A stretch of 64,000 nucleotides of DNA from Aeromonas popoffii (GTDB lineage Bacteria; Pseudomonadota; Gammaproteobacteria; Enterobacterales; Aeromonadaceae): contig NZ_CDBI01000077.1 of NCBI RefSeq assembly GCF_000820025.1, forward strand, positions 942-64,941. Reading direction: 5' to 3'. The first letter of the stretch is position 1, and every line of letters begins with the position of its first letter. The notes under the pieces were generated by a model. The model was not told where the DNA came from. It searched no databases and saw only the letters and a program-made list of their open reading frames with translations. Positions 38,369-50,200 of this stretch are shown one piece after another. The position numbers were made by a program, and so were the translations under genes.

Positions 38369-41300
38369 TCAGCGCTGGGTGGGCCCCGCCTGTTTTGGGG
38401 TCAGCAGTAAGGGGGTGACTTCCTGCGTCGGCAGAGTGGGGGTCACCGAATCGACCGCCTCTTTCTGCTGCTGGTTGAGCTTGATGCGAGCCCTGTCCCG
38501 CCCCGCTTCGATCAACTTGGGAGCATCCAGCGGACCCGAGACCCGAAAATCGATGCGGGTCACCACGTCCACTACGGGCTCCAGCAGCTTGGAGAGGGCC
38601 AGCACATAGAGGCCGGTGATCGGGGTCAGGGAGAAAGCCGCCAGGACCGGCAGGGTGCCGCCCAGGTTGGGGGAGAAGCTCAGCTCGTAGTCGAGCCGCC
38701 AGCGCACCAGATCGGCGATCCCCTCACCGCGCAGGTTGCCCGCCGCCCCCTTCATGTAGAAGTCATCATTGCTGACCTGCCCCTGCTTGATGGTGGCGGA
38801 GGCAGACATGGATTCGAAGTAGAAGCCCTTGTCGAATACATCGCGAAAATCGAGCCGCAGCTTGCGCAGCAGGGAATCGAGACTGAGCAGGGAGAGCAGC
38901 CGCGCCCCTTTGTCGTTGACCTCGCGCAGAGTCCCCCCCTCCAGCTGATAGTTGGCACTGCCAGCCAGGGTCGACACATCCAGCCGATAGGGCACATCGT
39001 TCCAGTTCAGATCCAGCGCCATCTTGCCGGGTGCATCGCCGATGGGCGAGGTATAGCCGAGCCGCTTGAGCAGCAGCTCGCTGTTGTTGCTGTGTATGTT
39101 GGCTCGGGCATGGGTTTGCATCCGGCCTGGCTGGGCCAGCCAGTCCACTGTGCCGGTCAGCTGGCTACCCGCCAGTCGCATGTCCAGCCCCTTGAGGGTC
39201 AGCTTGTTGGCGCCAGGCACCAGCTCTCCCTTTACCTCACCCAGCGGCAGAGCGCCGAAGCGGCAATCCACACAGCTGAAGGTGAGCCAGGGAATGGCGT
39301 CCATGATGGCCCTGTCCTGTCTGGCATCGGGCTTGGGGCTCAAATCCGAACTATTGCCGGACCAATAGATGCGGGCAAATTTCGCCTCTATGGGCTGACG
39401 CCCGGTCACCGGCAGGTGCACCACCCCCATCACGTCCGGGCTGTCGATCATCACCTCGGTGGCCTGCTTGACCGGCCCCACGGTGAAGTGCACCGCCTTG
39501 AGGGTGGCGCTGCCGATGTCGGCGCGGACCAGCTGACCATCCACCCACCACTCCCGGGGCAAGAAGGCGGGGCCGACCACGGCATTGCCGCCCGGCGCCG
39601 TGCTCGCTGGCAACCACTGCTTGAGTCGGACCAGCCAGCCGGCCACGTCCGCATGCTGCTGGTTGATGACCAGCAGCATGGGCTTGTCACGCAGCACCCG
39701 GGCCCCGGGCTGACCCACGTCCACCCGTACCCGGCTGAGGTAAGGTGCGCCATCGCCATAAACCAACCGGCTCTGCATATCTACATCCGCCCCCAGCACG
39801 GCGCGAATGTCGGCGCTGCCGTCGCGGCCACGGGCGGTCACCTTGAGCGGCAAGCGGCTGTTGGCAGCCTTGGTCAGCGGTGAGGGCAGATCCAGCCCCA
39901 TGCCCTGCAGGTTGGAATCCAGCGCCAACTGGAAGCTGAACGGCTTGTCGTTGGGCAGGGTCAGCCCCAGGGTGCCGGCCCAGTTGCTGCGCCCCTTGAG
40001 GATATCGAGAGCGGGGATCTTGCGCTGATCGCGGCGGCTGTCCCACTGCCCCTTGAACTTGAGATCGACCTGATAACGGTTCGGCAGCTGCTGGCCCTGA
40101 TAGTCCAGGGTCAGCGGCTGGTTCCACAGGCTGGCCTTGAGATTACTGAAACGGGTCTGTTCGTTGTCATATTCGAGGCGGCCCTGCACTTTCTCCAGCG
40201 GCAGATCCAGGCTGGCGACCCGCACCTTGTTGTTGCTGAACAGGGCGTCACCGTTCGCCTTGACCTCGCTCTCGCCATTGAGGGGGATATCCAGCTTGAC
40301 CGAGCCCTTGAGCGGGCCCCGGATCTCGATCTCCCGCAGTGCCTGACCGACAGAATCCCCCAGCGGAGAGTCCTGCAGGTAGTCGCTGATGGCCTTGCCC
40401 TCCCCCTGTACCTTGGCATCCACATAGAGGTGGGCGCCCGGGTAGAGATCCGGGATCCAGGCATGCACCGAGTCGGATCTTGCTTTGCCAAGGTGGGTGG
40501 AACGGCTGTGCATATCGAGGCTGGCATTCTGGAACAGCAGATCGATCTGCAGCTCGGTGAGCGGTTGCCAACCGGGGAAAAACCGGAAGGTGGCCTGTTC
40601 CAGCGGCACCGCCACCTGGAAGATCCCCTCACCTTTGCTGAAGGGGAAATCCTTGAACTCGCCGTACCAGAGCAGATCCGCGCCCTTGGCCTGACCGCCC
40701 TTGATGGCACCGCTCAGGTAGTCCACCAGGCCCTTGCCCATCACCTGCAAGGGGTAGTAGCGATCAGCATTGCCCGCATTCTTGACGTTGATACGACCGG
40801 TCAGGGCGAGGAAGGTGCGCTCAAAGAGATCCATTCTGAAACGACTGGCGAGGGTCAAATCCGGGTTGTCCAGCGCCACGTCCTGACCATAGAGCACCCA
40901 GCCCCTGGGATCCTGCCACCAGTCGAGCCGCGCCGAGAAGCTGTCGACCGGGATCGGCTCCTTGAAGTGGCGAGCCGGATCCACCTTGTCCTTGTCCAGT
41001 GCCAACCGGGCGCTGCCGCCGATCGGGGTCAGCCAGAACTCACCGTTGAGATCCTCCACGCCGGGCACATCCTGCCAGGCTGTGACCTTGATGTGGGAGA
41101 GCTGGCCGCTGAGAGAGAGCCCGCGCCAGTCGGCGTCAGCCTGCAGGATAAGGTCCTGGACCTTGCCGGTCGGACGGGTGTGCTTGAGGGTCTCGGTCAG
41201 CTCTGGGTAGAGGCCGGAAACCAGCTGGCTCAGATTGGCGACCTGATCCAGATCGATGGCGGGCAAATACCCCTGAATGCGGGAGCCAATCCGCTCGAGC

Positions 41301-42268
41301 TGCAACCGGCTCTGCAGCCAGCGCTTGCCATCGAGTTTGAAGGTCACGTCATGGCTGGCGAGCTGCCACTCTTCGCCATCCCGGTGCAGCTGGATCTTGC
41401 CCCCCTGCAGGCCAAGACGGTGCATGGCACCCTGTTTCTCATCCTTCCAGATCAGGTAGTTGTTGCCAAACGCCAGCACGGATTCCCCCAGCTGGCCGCT
41501 GGCAAACGTGCTCCAGAGCTGAAAATCGAGCTGGCCGGCCACCCGTGGATCGCCAGCGTGGATCCGTGCCAGCATGGGGCTGATATCGAGCTGGCTGGCT
41601 TCCAGATAGAGCTGGCCCTTGAGACGCTCGAACCGCGCTTCAGGCGCATCCACATCCAGAATGAGATCTATGGTGCTCTCGCCCACCCCGTTGATGAGAT
41701 AGGCCTTGCCGACCCCCTGATGGCGCTTGCCGCGGTTCTGCCAGCGCAGCTGGGCGATGTCGAGGGCCCGCACCTCCCCCAGCGCCGTGGTCAGGCTGAG
41801 GCGGGTGTCATGAATGTCGAAAGTGGAGAGCTGGGTCAGCAGGAAGCGCAGCAATGCTTGCTGCTGATCGCGGCCGTTACGGGGCTCGGGGTCGGCTGGC
41901 TGGGCCAGATCCAGGGCTATGTCACCATCGCTCAAGATGAGCTGCCCAAACACGGGTTTGAGCTCGTTGAGGGAGCGCCAGAAGTCGAGGTGCGCCCACA
42001 CCTTGCCAAGACGCACAGCGAAACGGCCGGAATCGGGCGCTATCACCAGCTGTTGCAGTTCGAGGGCTGGGCCGCGTTGGGTCCAGTCCAGGCCGATGCG
42101 ATCAACGCTGGCTTCCAGCTTGCTGTCGGCCAGCAGGGTGTCGAGCAGTGCCTGTCTATGCTGGTTGAGTAAGGGACCACCAACGCGCACCAGACTGACC
42201 AGGATGGCCAGCAGCACGAAGAAGACCCCGAGGGCTAACCAGCCCCGACTCAGCCAGCGATAGACCAA
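38369..42268 (-). CDS. yhdP: YhdP, AsmA-like envelope lipid-transport protein
   Basis: This very large (1299-residue) protein has one N-terminal membrane helix (about 9-31) and a long beta-rich periplasmic body, ending in an AsmA-like domain with L-R-L-D-F-R-D-V-F-D-K-G-F. YhdP bridges inner and outer membranes and moves phospholipids outward with TamB and YdbH. The start is a TTG placed directly after the stop codon of rng (TAA-TTG), so translation likely re-initiates. No ATG lies before the membrane helix, which supports it. Confidence 0.95.
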   Translation of the reverse strand: MVYRWLSRGWLALGVFFVLLAILVSLVRVGGPLLNQHRQALLDTLLADSKLEASVDRIGLDWTQRGPALELQQLVIAPDSGRFAVRLGKVWAHLDFWRSLNELKPVFGQLILSDGDIALDLAQPADPEPRNGRDQQQALLRFLLTQLSTFDIHDTRLSLTTALGEVRALDIAQLRWQNRGKRHQGVGKAYLINGVGESTIDLILDVDAPEARFERLKGQLYLEASQLDISPMLARIHAGDPRVAGQLDFQLWSTFASGQLGESVLAFGNNYLIWKDEKQGAMHRLGLQGGKIQLHRDGEEWQLASHDVTFKLDGKRWLQSRLQLERIGSRIQGYLPAIDLDQVANLSQLVSGLYPELTETLKHTRPTGKVQDLILQADADWRGLSLSGQLSHIKVTAWQDVPGVEDLNGEFWLTPIGGSARLALDKDKVDPARHFKEPIPVDSFSARLDWWQDPRGWVLYGQDVALDNPDLTLASRFRMDLFERTFLALTGRINVKNAGNADRYYPLQVMGKGLVDYLSGAIKGGQAKGADLLWYGEFKDFPFSKGEGIFQVAVPLEQATFRFFPGWQPLTELQIDLLFQNASLDMHSRSTHLGKARSDSVHAWIPDLYPGAHLYVDAKVQGEGKAISDYLQDSPLGDSVGQALREIEIRGPLKGSVKLDIPLNGESEVKANGDALFSNNKVRVASLDLPLEKVQGRLEYDNEQTRFSNLKASLWNQPLTLDYQGQQLPNRYQVDLKFKGQWDSRRDQRKIPALDILKGRSNWAGTLGLTLPNDKPFSFQLALDSNLQGMGLDLPSPLTKAANSRLPLKVTARGRDGSADIRAVLGADVDMQSRLVYGDGAPYLSRVRVDVGQPGARVLRDKPMLLVINQQHADVAGWLVRLKQWLPASTAPGGNAVVGPAFLPREWWVDGQLVRADIGSATLKAVHFTVGPVKQATEVMIDSPDVMGVVHLPVTGRQPIEAKFARIYWSGNSSDLSPKPDARQDRAIMDAIPWLTFSCVDCRFGALPLGEVKGELVPGANKLTLKGLDMRLAGSQLTGTVDWLAQPGRMQTHARANIHSNNSELLLKRLGYTSPIGDAPGKMALDLNWNDVPYRLDVSTLAGSANYQLEGGTLREVNDKGARLLSLLSLDSLLRKLRLDFRDVFDKGFYFESMSASATIKQGQVSNDDFYMKGAAGNLRGEGIADLVRWRLDYELSFSPNLGGTLPVLAAFSLTPITGLYVLALSKLLEPVVDVVTRIDFRVSGPLDAPKLIEAGRDRARIKLNQQQKEAVDSVTPTLPTQEVTPLLLTPKQAGPTQR

Positions 42269-43738
42269 TTACATCATCACCACATCGAATTGTTCCTGAC
42301 CGCAGAGCGGTTCACTCACCACCCGGACCTGCTTGCCGATAAACACCTCCAGCTCGGCGAGGCTGTGGGACTCTTCGCCCCGCAGGTAGTCTGCCACGGC
42401 CGGCGCAGCGTAGACGGTGAACTGATCCGCATCGTAGGCGCGATTGACCCGGATGAGCTCCCGCAGTATCTCGAAGCAGACCGACTCCACCGTCTTGACC
42501 CGACCGCGCCCCTTGCACTCGGGGCATTCGGAGCAGAGCACGTGCTCCAGGCTCTCGCGGGTACGCTTGCGGGTCATCTCCACCAGACCGAGCTGGGAGA
42601 AGCCATTGACGTTGGTCTTGGCCCTGTCTTTGGAGAGCGCCTGCTCCAGGCTGTGCAGCACCCGCCGGCGGTGATCCTCGGACTGCATGTCGATGAAGTC
42701 GATGATGATGATGCCACCGAGGTTGCGCAGGCGCAGCTGGCGGGCGATGGCCGCGGTCGCCTCGACGTTGGTATTGAAGATGGTCTCTTCCAGATTGCGA
42801 TGGCCAACGAAGGCACCCGTGTTGATGTCCACCGTGGTCATGGCTTCGGTCTGGTCGATGATGAGGTAGCCACCGGATTTCAGCTCTACCTTGCGATCCA
42901 GCGCACGCTGGATCTCGTTCTCTACGTCGTAGAGATCGAAGATGGGTGACTCGCCGGAGTAGTACTCCAGCTTGCCGGCCAGTTCGGGCACGTACTCCTC
43001 GGTGAAGCGCTTGAGCTGATCGAAGCTCTGGCGTGAGTCGACCCGGATCTTGTCGAGCTCGGCGCCGACGAAATCGCGCACCACCCGAAATGCCAGGCTG
43101 GGATCTTCGTAGAGGATCTTGCAGGGCGGGTATTTGTGCTTGCGCTCCAGGATCTTGCGCCACAATCGCTTGAGGAAGGCGGCGTCCTGCTCCAGCTCCT
43201 GCTCCCCCACCCCTTCGGCGGCGGTGCGAATGATGTAGCCACCGAGATCATCCACATAGCTGGCCACGGTACGCTTGAGGCGCTCGCGCTCCGCTTCGGA
43301 TTCGATGCGCTGGGACACCCCCACATGCGCACTCCCCGGCATAAACACCAGATAGCGGGACGGCAAGGTGATGTCGGTGGTGAGACGGGCGCCCTTGGTA
43401 CCCAGTGGATCTTTCACCACCTGCACCATGATGTCCTGCCCCTGGCGTACCAGCTCGGCGATGTTGCCAACCTGGAACTGCTCCTTCTCCTTCACCGCCA
43501 CGCACTCGGTGTGCGGCACTATGTCGGAAGCGTGCAGGAAGGCCGCCTTGTCCATGCCGATATCGACGAACGCCGCCTGCATGCCGGGCAGCACTCGGCT
43601 GATTTTGCCTTTGTAGATGTTGCCCACTATGCCGCGCTTGGCCTGACGCTCTACGTGCACTTCCTGCAGCAGACCGTTTTCGACCAGGGCAACCCGGGTT
43701 TCGGAGGGGGTGACGTTCACCAGCAGTTCTACCGACAT
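42269..43738 (-). CDS. rng: RNase G
   Basis: This 489-residue endoribonuclease of the RNase E/G family has an S1 domain at about 35-120 (R-G-I-V-G-N-I-Y-K-G-K-I). The Mg-binding aspartates lie in the I-I-D-F-I-D-M motif, and zinc-link cysteines are present in C-S-E-C-P-E-C-K-G-R-G near 405-415. It lacks the long C-terminal scaffold of RNase E. It matures 16S rRNA and degrades some mRNAs. It is flanked by maf and yhdP as in many gammaproteobacteria and stops immediately before the yhdP start. Confidence 0.96.
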   Translation of the reverse strand: MSVELLVNVTPSETRVALVENGLLQEVHVERQAKRGIVGNIYKGKISRVLPGMQAAFVDIGMDKAAFLHASDIVPHTECVAVKEKEQFQVGNIAELVRQGQDIMVQVVKDPLGTKGARLTTDITLPSRYLVFMPGSAHVGVSQRIESEAERERLKRTVASYVDDLGGYIIRTAAEGVGEQELEQDAAFLKRLWRKILERKHKYPPCKILYEDPSLAFRVVRDFVGAELDKIRVDSRQSFDQLKRFTEEYVPELAGKLEYYSGESPIFDLYDVENEIQRALDRKVELKSGGYLIIDQTEAMTTVDINTGAFVGHRNLEETIFNTNVEATAAIARQLRLRNLGGIIIIDFIDMQSEDHRRRVLHSLEQALSKDRAKTNVNGFSQLGLVEMTRKRTRESLEHVLCSECPECKGRGRVKTVESVCFEILRELIRVNRAYDADQFTVYAAPAVADYLRGEESHSLAELEVFIGKQVRVVSEPLCGQEQFDVVMM

Positions 43739-43932
43739 AAGTTACCTTGCCTTTCTAGTTTTAAATTCTGGCAGCCAAACCGGCACGTGCCCGGTGAGTA
43801 ACGCAGTAAGAAACAGCCGGCGAGTTTCACCGACCCCTGCCTTGCCTGTGATGGCTTCAAATTCTGACCGCCATGTTCCGACCCTGTGCCTGCCCGCTGA
43901 ACGGGCCTTGCAGAACACGGCTGGCGGATAGA

Positions 43933-44520
43933 TTACCGAGACTGTTCCAGATGATGCTTGATCAGCAGATCTGTTTCCAGCAGGGGCAGACCGACCACGG
44001 CGCTGTAGCTCCCCTCTATACGGCTGACAAACTTGCCTGCAATCCCTTGAATCGCATAGGCACCGGCCTTGTCACAGGGCTCACCCGTGCGCCAGTAGGC
44101 CTCGATCTCGGCCTCATCCAGCTTGCGGAATGCCACATTGGTGGTGACCAGGCGCACATCGCAGCGCTCCGGGGTCGCCAGCGCCACCGCCGTCATCACC
44201 TGATGCACCTTGCCGGAGAGCGCCTCCAGCATGTCTTTGGCATCGAGCAGGTCGGACGGCTTCTCGAGCACCCTGTCACCCAGCACGACTATGGTGTCGG
44301 CGCCCAGCACCGGCAGAGCCGCAGGGGCGGCGGCCACGCCGGCCATCGCTTTGTCACGGGCGAGGCGGCAGACGTAATCCTGTGCCTTTTCACCCTCTTC
44401 CCGCCGCTCCGGCACATCCAGTTTTAGCACCTCGAAGCGGTACCCCAGCTGGGCAAGCAGTTCATGGCGGCGGGGCGAGCCCGAGGCGAGATAGAGTTGC
44501 AGTTCGTTGTGCTTGTTCAT
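43933..44520 (-). CDS. maf: Maf/YhdE nucleotide pyrophosphatase
   Basis: This 195-residue Maf protein has [11 protein letters not shown] near the start, [12 protein letters not shown] and [11 protein letters not shown], all family motifs. The YhdE subgroup hydrolyses dTTP, UTP and modified pyrimidines, a housekeeping role. The ATG at 44520 is preferred to a GTG two codons upstream; neither has a strong ribosome site. It lies between mreD and rng, the usual place. Confidence 0.92.
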   Translation of the reverse strand: MNKHNELQLYLASGSPRRHELLAQLGYRFEVLKLDVPERREEGEKAQDYVCRLARDKAMAGVAAAPAALPVLGADTIVVLGDRVLEKPSDLLDAKDMLEALSGKVHQVMTAVALATPERCDVRLVTTNVAFRKLDEAEIEAYWRTGEPCDKAGAYAIQGIAGKFVSRIEGSYSAVVGLPLLETDLLIKHHLEQSR

Positions 44521-44571
44521 ATTCACTTAATGAGAGGAGGTAAGGTTACAATGCGTTGTTTTTGCACATAT

Positions 44572-45057
44572 TCACTTGATATTGAAGCGACGGCGCACCT
44601 TGCGCAAGACCAGAAACACCCAGGGCCATATTAGCATCGTGCTCAGGGTCGACCAAAAGTAGGCAAGATTGAGGCTGGCACGGCTGAACAGGTGTTCGGC
44701 CCAGAAGATGGTCACCTTGCCCACCAGCGAGAGGCAGCCGATGATCAGCGCCTGTTGCCAGAGGGAGAAGTTGCGGATCTTCTGAAACTGGAAGGCCGCC
44801 AGATAGGTGGTGATGGCCATGGCCATGGCCCGCACGCCGAGGGTGCTGCCCAGCAGCACATCCAGCAGCAGGCCCGCCACCCAGGCAGAGCCGACGTTGG
44901 TCCGATGCGGCAGCGCCAGCGCCCAGTAGATGAGCACCATGGCGAGCCAATCCGGACGGAAGGGTTCAAATTGAAAGGGAAGCGGCAGGATCGACAGGCA
45001 CAGAGCCAGCAGAATCGAGATCCAGATCCAGATCCTGCCGCTGGCGGGTTGCAACAT
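44572..45057 (-). CDS. mreD: MreD, rod-shape protein
   Basis: This 161-residue inner-membrane protein has about five hydrophobic segments and the MreD opening W-I-W-I-S-I-L-L-A-L. MreD joins MreC and the RodA/PBP2 elongasome. Its start overlaps the mreC stop by one base, so the two are translationally coupled. Confidence 0.95.
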   Translation of the reverse strand: MLQPASGRIWIWISILLALCLSILPLPFQFEPFRPDWLAMVLIYWALALPHRTNVGSAWVAGLLLDVLLGSTLGVRAMAMAITTYLAAFQFQKIRNFSLWQQALIIGCLSLVGKVTIFWAEHLFSRASLNLAYFWSTLSTMLIWPWVFLVLRKVRRRFNIK

Positions 45058-45965
45058 CAGTGTGTCGCTCCCGCAGTCGAGCTCGGCGCGACCGATGCAG
45101 CAGCCGGGGCCGGCGGCGCCTCTTCATCATCATGCACGTCCGGATTCTTGTCGGTCCACAGCAGCAGCAGGTAACGCAATCTGTCCAATGCCACCAGCGG
45201 CTTGGCCTCGACCTGGGCGAAGGGCTTGCCCTCCACATAGTCGGAGCGGGTCACGGTCGCCACCGGATAACCTTCCGGGAAGCGGCCGCCAAGGCCGGAG
45301 GTGACCAGCAGGTCGCCCACTTGCACGTCCGTGTTGCGCGGCAAGTTACGCAGCTCCAGCTTGTCCAGCTCGCCACTGCCGGAGGCAATGGCACGCAGGT
45401 CGTTGCGCAGCACCCGTACCGGGATACCGTGACTGGAGTCGGTAATGAGCAGGACGCGGCTGGTGGTGGAACCCACGTGCAGCACCTGACCTATCACCCC
45501 CTGATCGTTGATCACCGGCTGACCATTGTAGACACCATCCAGCGCCCCCTTGTTGATCAGCACCTGATGGCTAAAGGGGTCGGAATCCACCGACAGCAGC
45601 TCGGCCACCATCTTGCGGGACTCCTTGTGTACCGGGGAACCAAGCAGCTCACGCAGACGCTGGTTCTCGTGCTCCAGATGATCCATCTTGAGCAGGCGCG
45701 AACGCAGGGTGAACAGCTGTTGTTCCTGCTGCTTGGTTTGTTCGATAAGACCGGCCCGGGTCTGCACCTGGGTAGACATGGTATCGAGCATGATGCCTGG
45801 CGCATTGGCCATGTATTGCAGCGGGCTGACGAGCGAACTGAGGTAGACGCGGACATGGGTAAACACACCGAAGCGAGAGTCCGCTACGATGGCAGCAATG
45901 GAGATGATGACGGCGAGAAACAACCGTAACTGAAGCGAAGGGCCTCTACCAAAAATGGGTTTCAT
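45057..45965 (-). CDS. mreC: MreC, rod-shape protein
   Basis: This 302-residue protein has an N-terminal membrane helix (about 12-30), a coiled coil (about 70-110) and a beta-barrel periplasmic domain with G-V-I-G-Q-V and V-T-S-G-L-G-G-R-F-P-E-G-Y-P-V. MreC scaffolds PBP2 during lateral wall growth. A Pro/Ala-rich tail (A-P-P-A-P-A-A-A) ends the protein. It sits between mreD and mreB; a terminator hairpin lies between it and mreB. Confidence 0.96.
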   Translation of the reverse strand: MKPIFGRGPSLQLRLFLAVIISIAAIVADSRFGVFTHVRVYLSSLVSPLQYMANAPGIMLDTMSTQVQTRAGLIEQTKQQEQQLFTLRSRLLKMDHLEHENQRLRELLGSPVHKESRKMVAELLSVDSDPFSHQVLINKGALDGVYNGQPVINDQGVIGQVLHVGSTTSRVLLITDSSHGIPVRVLRNDLRAIASGSGELDKLELRNLPRNTDVQVGDLLVTSGLGGRFPEGYPVATVTRSDYVEGKPFAQVEAKPLVALDRLRYLLLLWTDKNPDVHDDEEAPPAPAAASVAPSSTAGATH

Positions 45966-45972
45966 GAGTCGT

Positions 45973-46001
45973 CAAAAAAGAGCCGGCGCGCTGGCCGGCT
46001 T
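45973..46001 (-). terminator. Terminator/attenuator between mreB and mreC
   Basis: On the minus strand GCCGGC-CAGCGC-GCCGGC is followed by TCTTTTTT. It would stop most mreB transcripts and keep MreB in excess over MreC and MreD. Confidence 0.75.
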
Positions 46002-46007
46002 TGGGTC

Positions 46008-47090
<1,083 letters not shown>

Positions 47091-47156
47091 CTAACTTTAC
47101 CAATGCCCACCCCAATGGGCAAGCGCTCAAACTGTCGCCAACCCATCAGGCGCGAC

Positions 47157-47183
47157 AAAAATGCGAGTCATCACTCACTCGCA
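47157..47183 (-). terminator. Terminator of the MSHA locus
   Basis: On the minus strand GCGAGT-GAGTGATG-ACTCGC followed by ATTTTTG lies about 70 bases past mshQ and before mreB. Confidence 0.7.
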
Positions 47184-47252
47184 CAGGCAGACAAACGCTA
47201 ATAAACAAGAAGATAGGGGGGAAGATCACGAAGATCCGCCGCCCCGCCTCCA

Positions 47253-50200
47253 TTACGGCATTACTTCGCGCCGATAAATAATTCTGTCATTACCCCGGCT
47301 GGAGCCGAAAATGGCCTCCCCTTGCAGGGTAATTGGATCTGACAACCAGCGCGGCTGTGATGGCTGTTTTGACAAATCGACCTTGTAGGGGATGCGTACC
47401 GAGATCTCCGGCTTGGCAAACTGGAACATGATCTCGCCATCTTTGGCTCTAACCGACATCACTCCCGGGGGCGGATCCCCCAGCCCCAACCTGATCTTGC
47501 GACTGGCGCCCAGATTCAAATCGCGACTGGTCGCATCAAACGTCTGACTCGGATTGAGGAAAGTGAACCCCTGATTGGCCAAAGAGAGCTCCGTACATTG
47601 ATCCAGCTTGTTCAACTGCCAGTTGCCCGCTTCGTAATATTGCATCTGCAATGGCACGGCCAACGGCGCAGAGGCCAGGCCCGCTGCCGTACCGGCCAGC
47701 AGGCGGCCGAAATAGACTTGCATGGGCACACTGTCGATCAGACGAGCATTGCAGCCACTGCCGCTGCAATTGCCGACCACGGCATCGTTGAAGTTGGGGC
47801 TGGCAATCAATGTTTTGTCGCCATCGTTGTCTTTCATATACAGACCAAACAGCAAAGATTTGTATGGGCCGTCCTGTTGAGTGTCGGAGAGACGCACAAA
47901 CTCGCTATTACCAGTAAACTGCGCCCGCCCATTGACCCAAGGCAGCGTCGACAAGCTGCGCAACCGGGCCGACAGGGAGTTACCATCCTTGTTGTTGGCA
48001 ACCGAGAGATAGGCATCCCCCTTGGCAAAGGGCCCAGTATAGTTCCGGGTCTGACCACCAGTCGTGTTCCGAGCCAGCACATCCAGCGTGACCCCAAACG
48101 GCTGCCCCATATAAGAGAACGCATTGCAGGCCGGCACTATGTCGCCACTGACCAGATTGAAGTCGGCAGGAATAAAACGGCCCACCGGCACGCTGCTGGC
48201 GGAAGGGATGGTGTAGCCGAAATAGCCCGTAGATACAGTGCTTCCCTCTGGCGGCGTTGCCACCGGTGGCGTCGCAGTCATCCGGAAGACCCCCACCTCG
48301 CTCACCGTCTGGCTAACACTATTGAGGCCGTTGCTCGCGGCAACATGGTTATAGGTGGCAGTTCCCACAGCTGCATTGGTGCCGGGGGTTGGCGCCACCA
48401 GCGAACTGCCCAAGGCAATATTGGGCTGGGCAAAGTTGGGCGTGGTCTGATTCCCGACGCAGATATCGCTATCATTGGCAGATTCCCAGGCCATCGCCTT
48501 GAGGTCTATCTGGAATGTCTCTCCCGCTTTTTTGAATACCGGGCAACTGCTATTACCTGCCGCGCAGACACCTTGCGGGGGCGTAATACACAAGCCGACA
48601 GGACGTGCCACAAACTGATCCGCGCCGAGCATTACCAGACCCGCCTCACTGCCGGTGCCATCATAACGAGCATCCAGTTGCACCTGACCAGCATCCGGGT
48701 AATGAACCGTGATGGTCGACTGTCCCTGGGCATCAAATGGGAGGGAAACAGGTATCGCAGTTCCCAGACTCGTGCCCAGCACGTTATTGTTGAGACTCAT
48801 CTTGCTGTTGTAAGGGTTACTATTCGGAGAGATATAGCTGCTCCAGAATTTGACGCTCTTGGTCTGGCTGGCAAATCCCGGCACACACTGCTTGGTCACA
48901 TCGCTCTTTTTGACCGCCTTGATGGTGACCGTCTGCGGCTGGTTGGAGTAGGTATCCGGCACATCGAAAAAGAAGCCGCTGTCGGCAAAATTAAGGGCAC
49001 AGGCTGCCGCACTGGGAGCGGCGGCACCGGCCTTGCACAAGGTGGTACTGAATGGCTTGGTGGTAGGGGTCGAGCCGGACACCCCGATAGTGACCGCCGT
49101 GGCCGTGTTGTTGCGCAGCTGAACGGTAGTGGAACCGCCCCTGAAGGTCACCGTATTACCGTTAATCCAACCATTGCTGGCAGAAGTAGGCGTAAGACTC
49201 AGGGTCGCGGTCACAAGGTCTGTGATCAGGGTGGTGCAAGCGGCATTGGCGCACGCCTTGACCGTCACTGTCTCGGGATTACACGTCAGTGCCTGACCGG
49301 AGTGATCGAGCTGGAAGTGATCGATCTGCACCCCGACCGGATTGGATTGCAGGGCACAGATCTGCACGTTGTCGATTTCGTGGAAATTGGTCACCGAGCC
49401 GGTGGAACCGGTCAGGGAGAGCAGGAAATTGGCTGGCACCGCAGCCTGGCCGGCCTGACTCGCCATGTTGATGGGACCAACTAAGGTGCTGTAACCCGAG
49501 CCGGTATCCCGCTCAACTTTCGCCAGCGAGCTGCCTGCCGTCCGGGAGTCGACAGTAATTCGATAACGGTGGGGGCGATTGCTATTCGTACCACTGTCAA
49601 CGGCCGGGTTCAGGTTGCTTGTAGTGCCAGCCAGATAACGGTAGCCCGAGGTGCCCGAGCCTGAGCCACGAATGGAAACTGCCTGAGGGCGGGATCCCAG
49701 ATTGTAAGATCCCCCTTCATTGGCATAGTTGCCGTACTCGTCGATCCCCACCCCGAGCCAACCGCCCGCAAAGCCACTGATCCCGGTTTTGAAGCCATAT
49801 CCCAGCGGACCACCAAATGCTCCAGGCTGGGGGGTCAGGGTTGAATCGGAAAGCACCACCGCCATCCCATCTGCACCGCTCGAACCAGATGTCTTGTAGG
49901 CGAACTGATCGAACTCGACCGTCACCAGGTTGCTGGCTCCTGGGAACAGCCGTTGAAAGGTTGCCGACGTAGCCTGATTGGTCGTGTTTTGGGTCAGCCG
50001 TAAACGACCATTCTGCACAGATGGCAACGTACTGCTGTTGCGCTGGGCTACCACCCAGCTGTCCGGGTTGATCTGGGCGCTGTCAAAGCCGTCGACAAAA
50101 CAGGTCAGCATGGGGGTCAACACAGTTTCGTTGATGCTCGACTGGGAATCCATAATCAAATAGCGTGCCGTGACACGACCATAGACAGCCGCATAGTTAT

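Noticed and set aside
40430..42172. Long plus-strand frame opposite yhdP
   Set aside because: Antisense shadow of a high-GC gene.
47598..49484. Long plus-strand frame opposite mshQ
   Set aside because: No family motif, and mshQ on the other strand has a signal peptide and domains.
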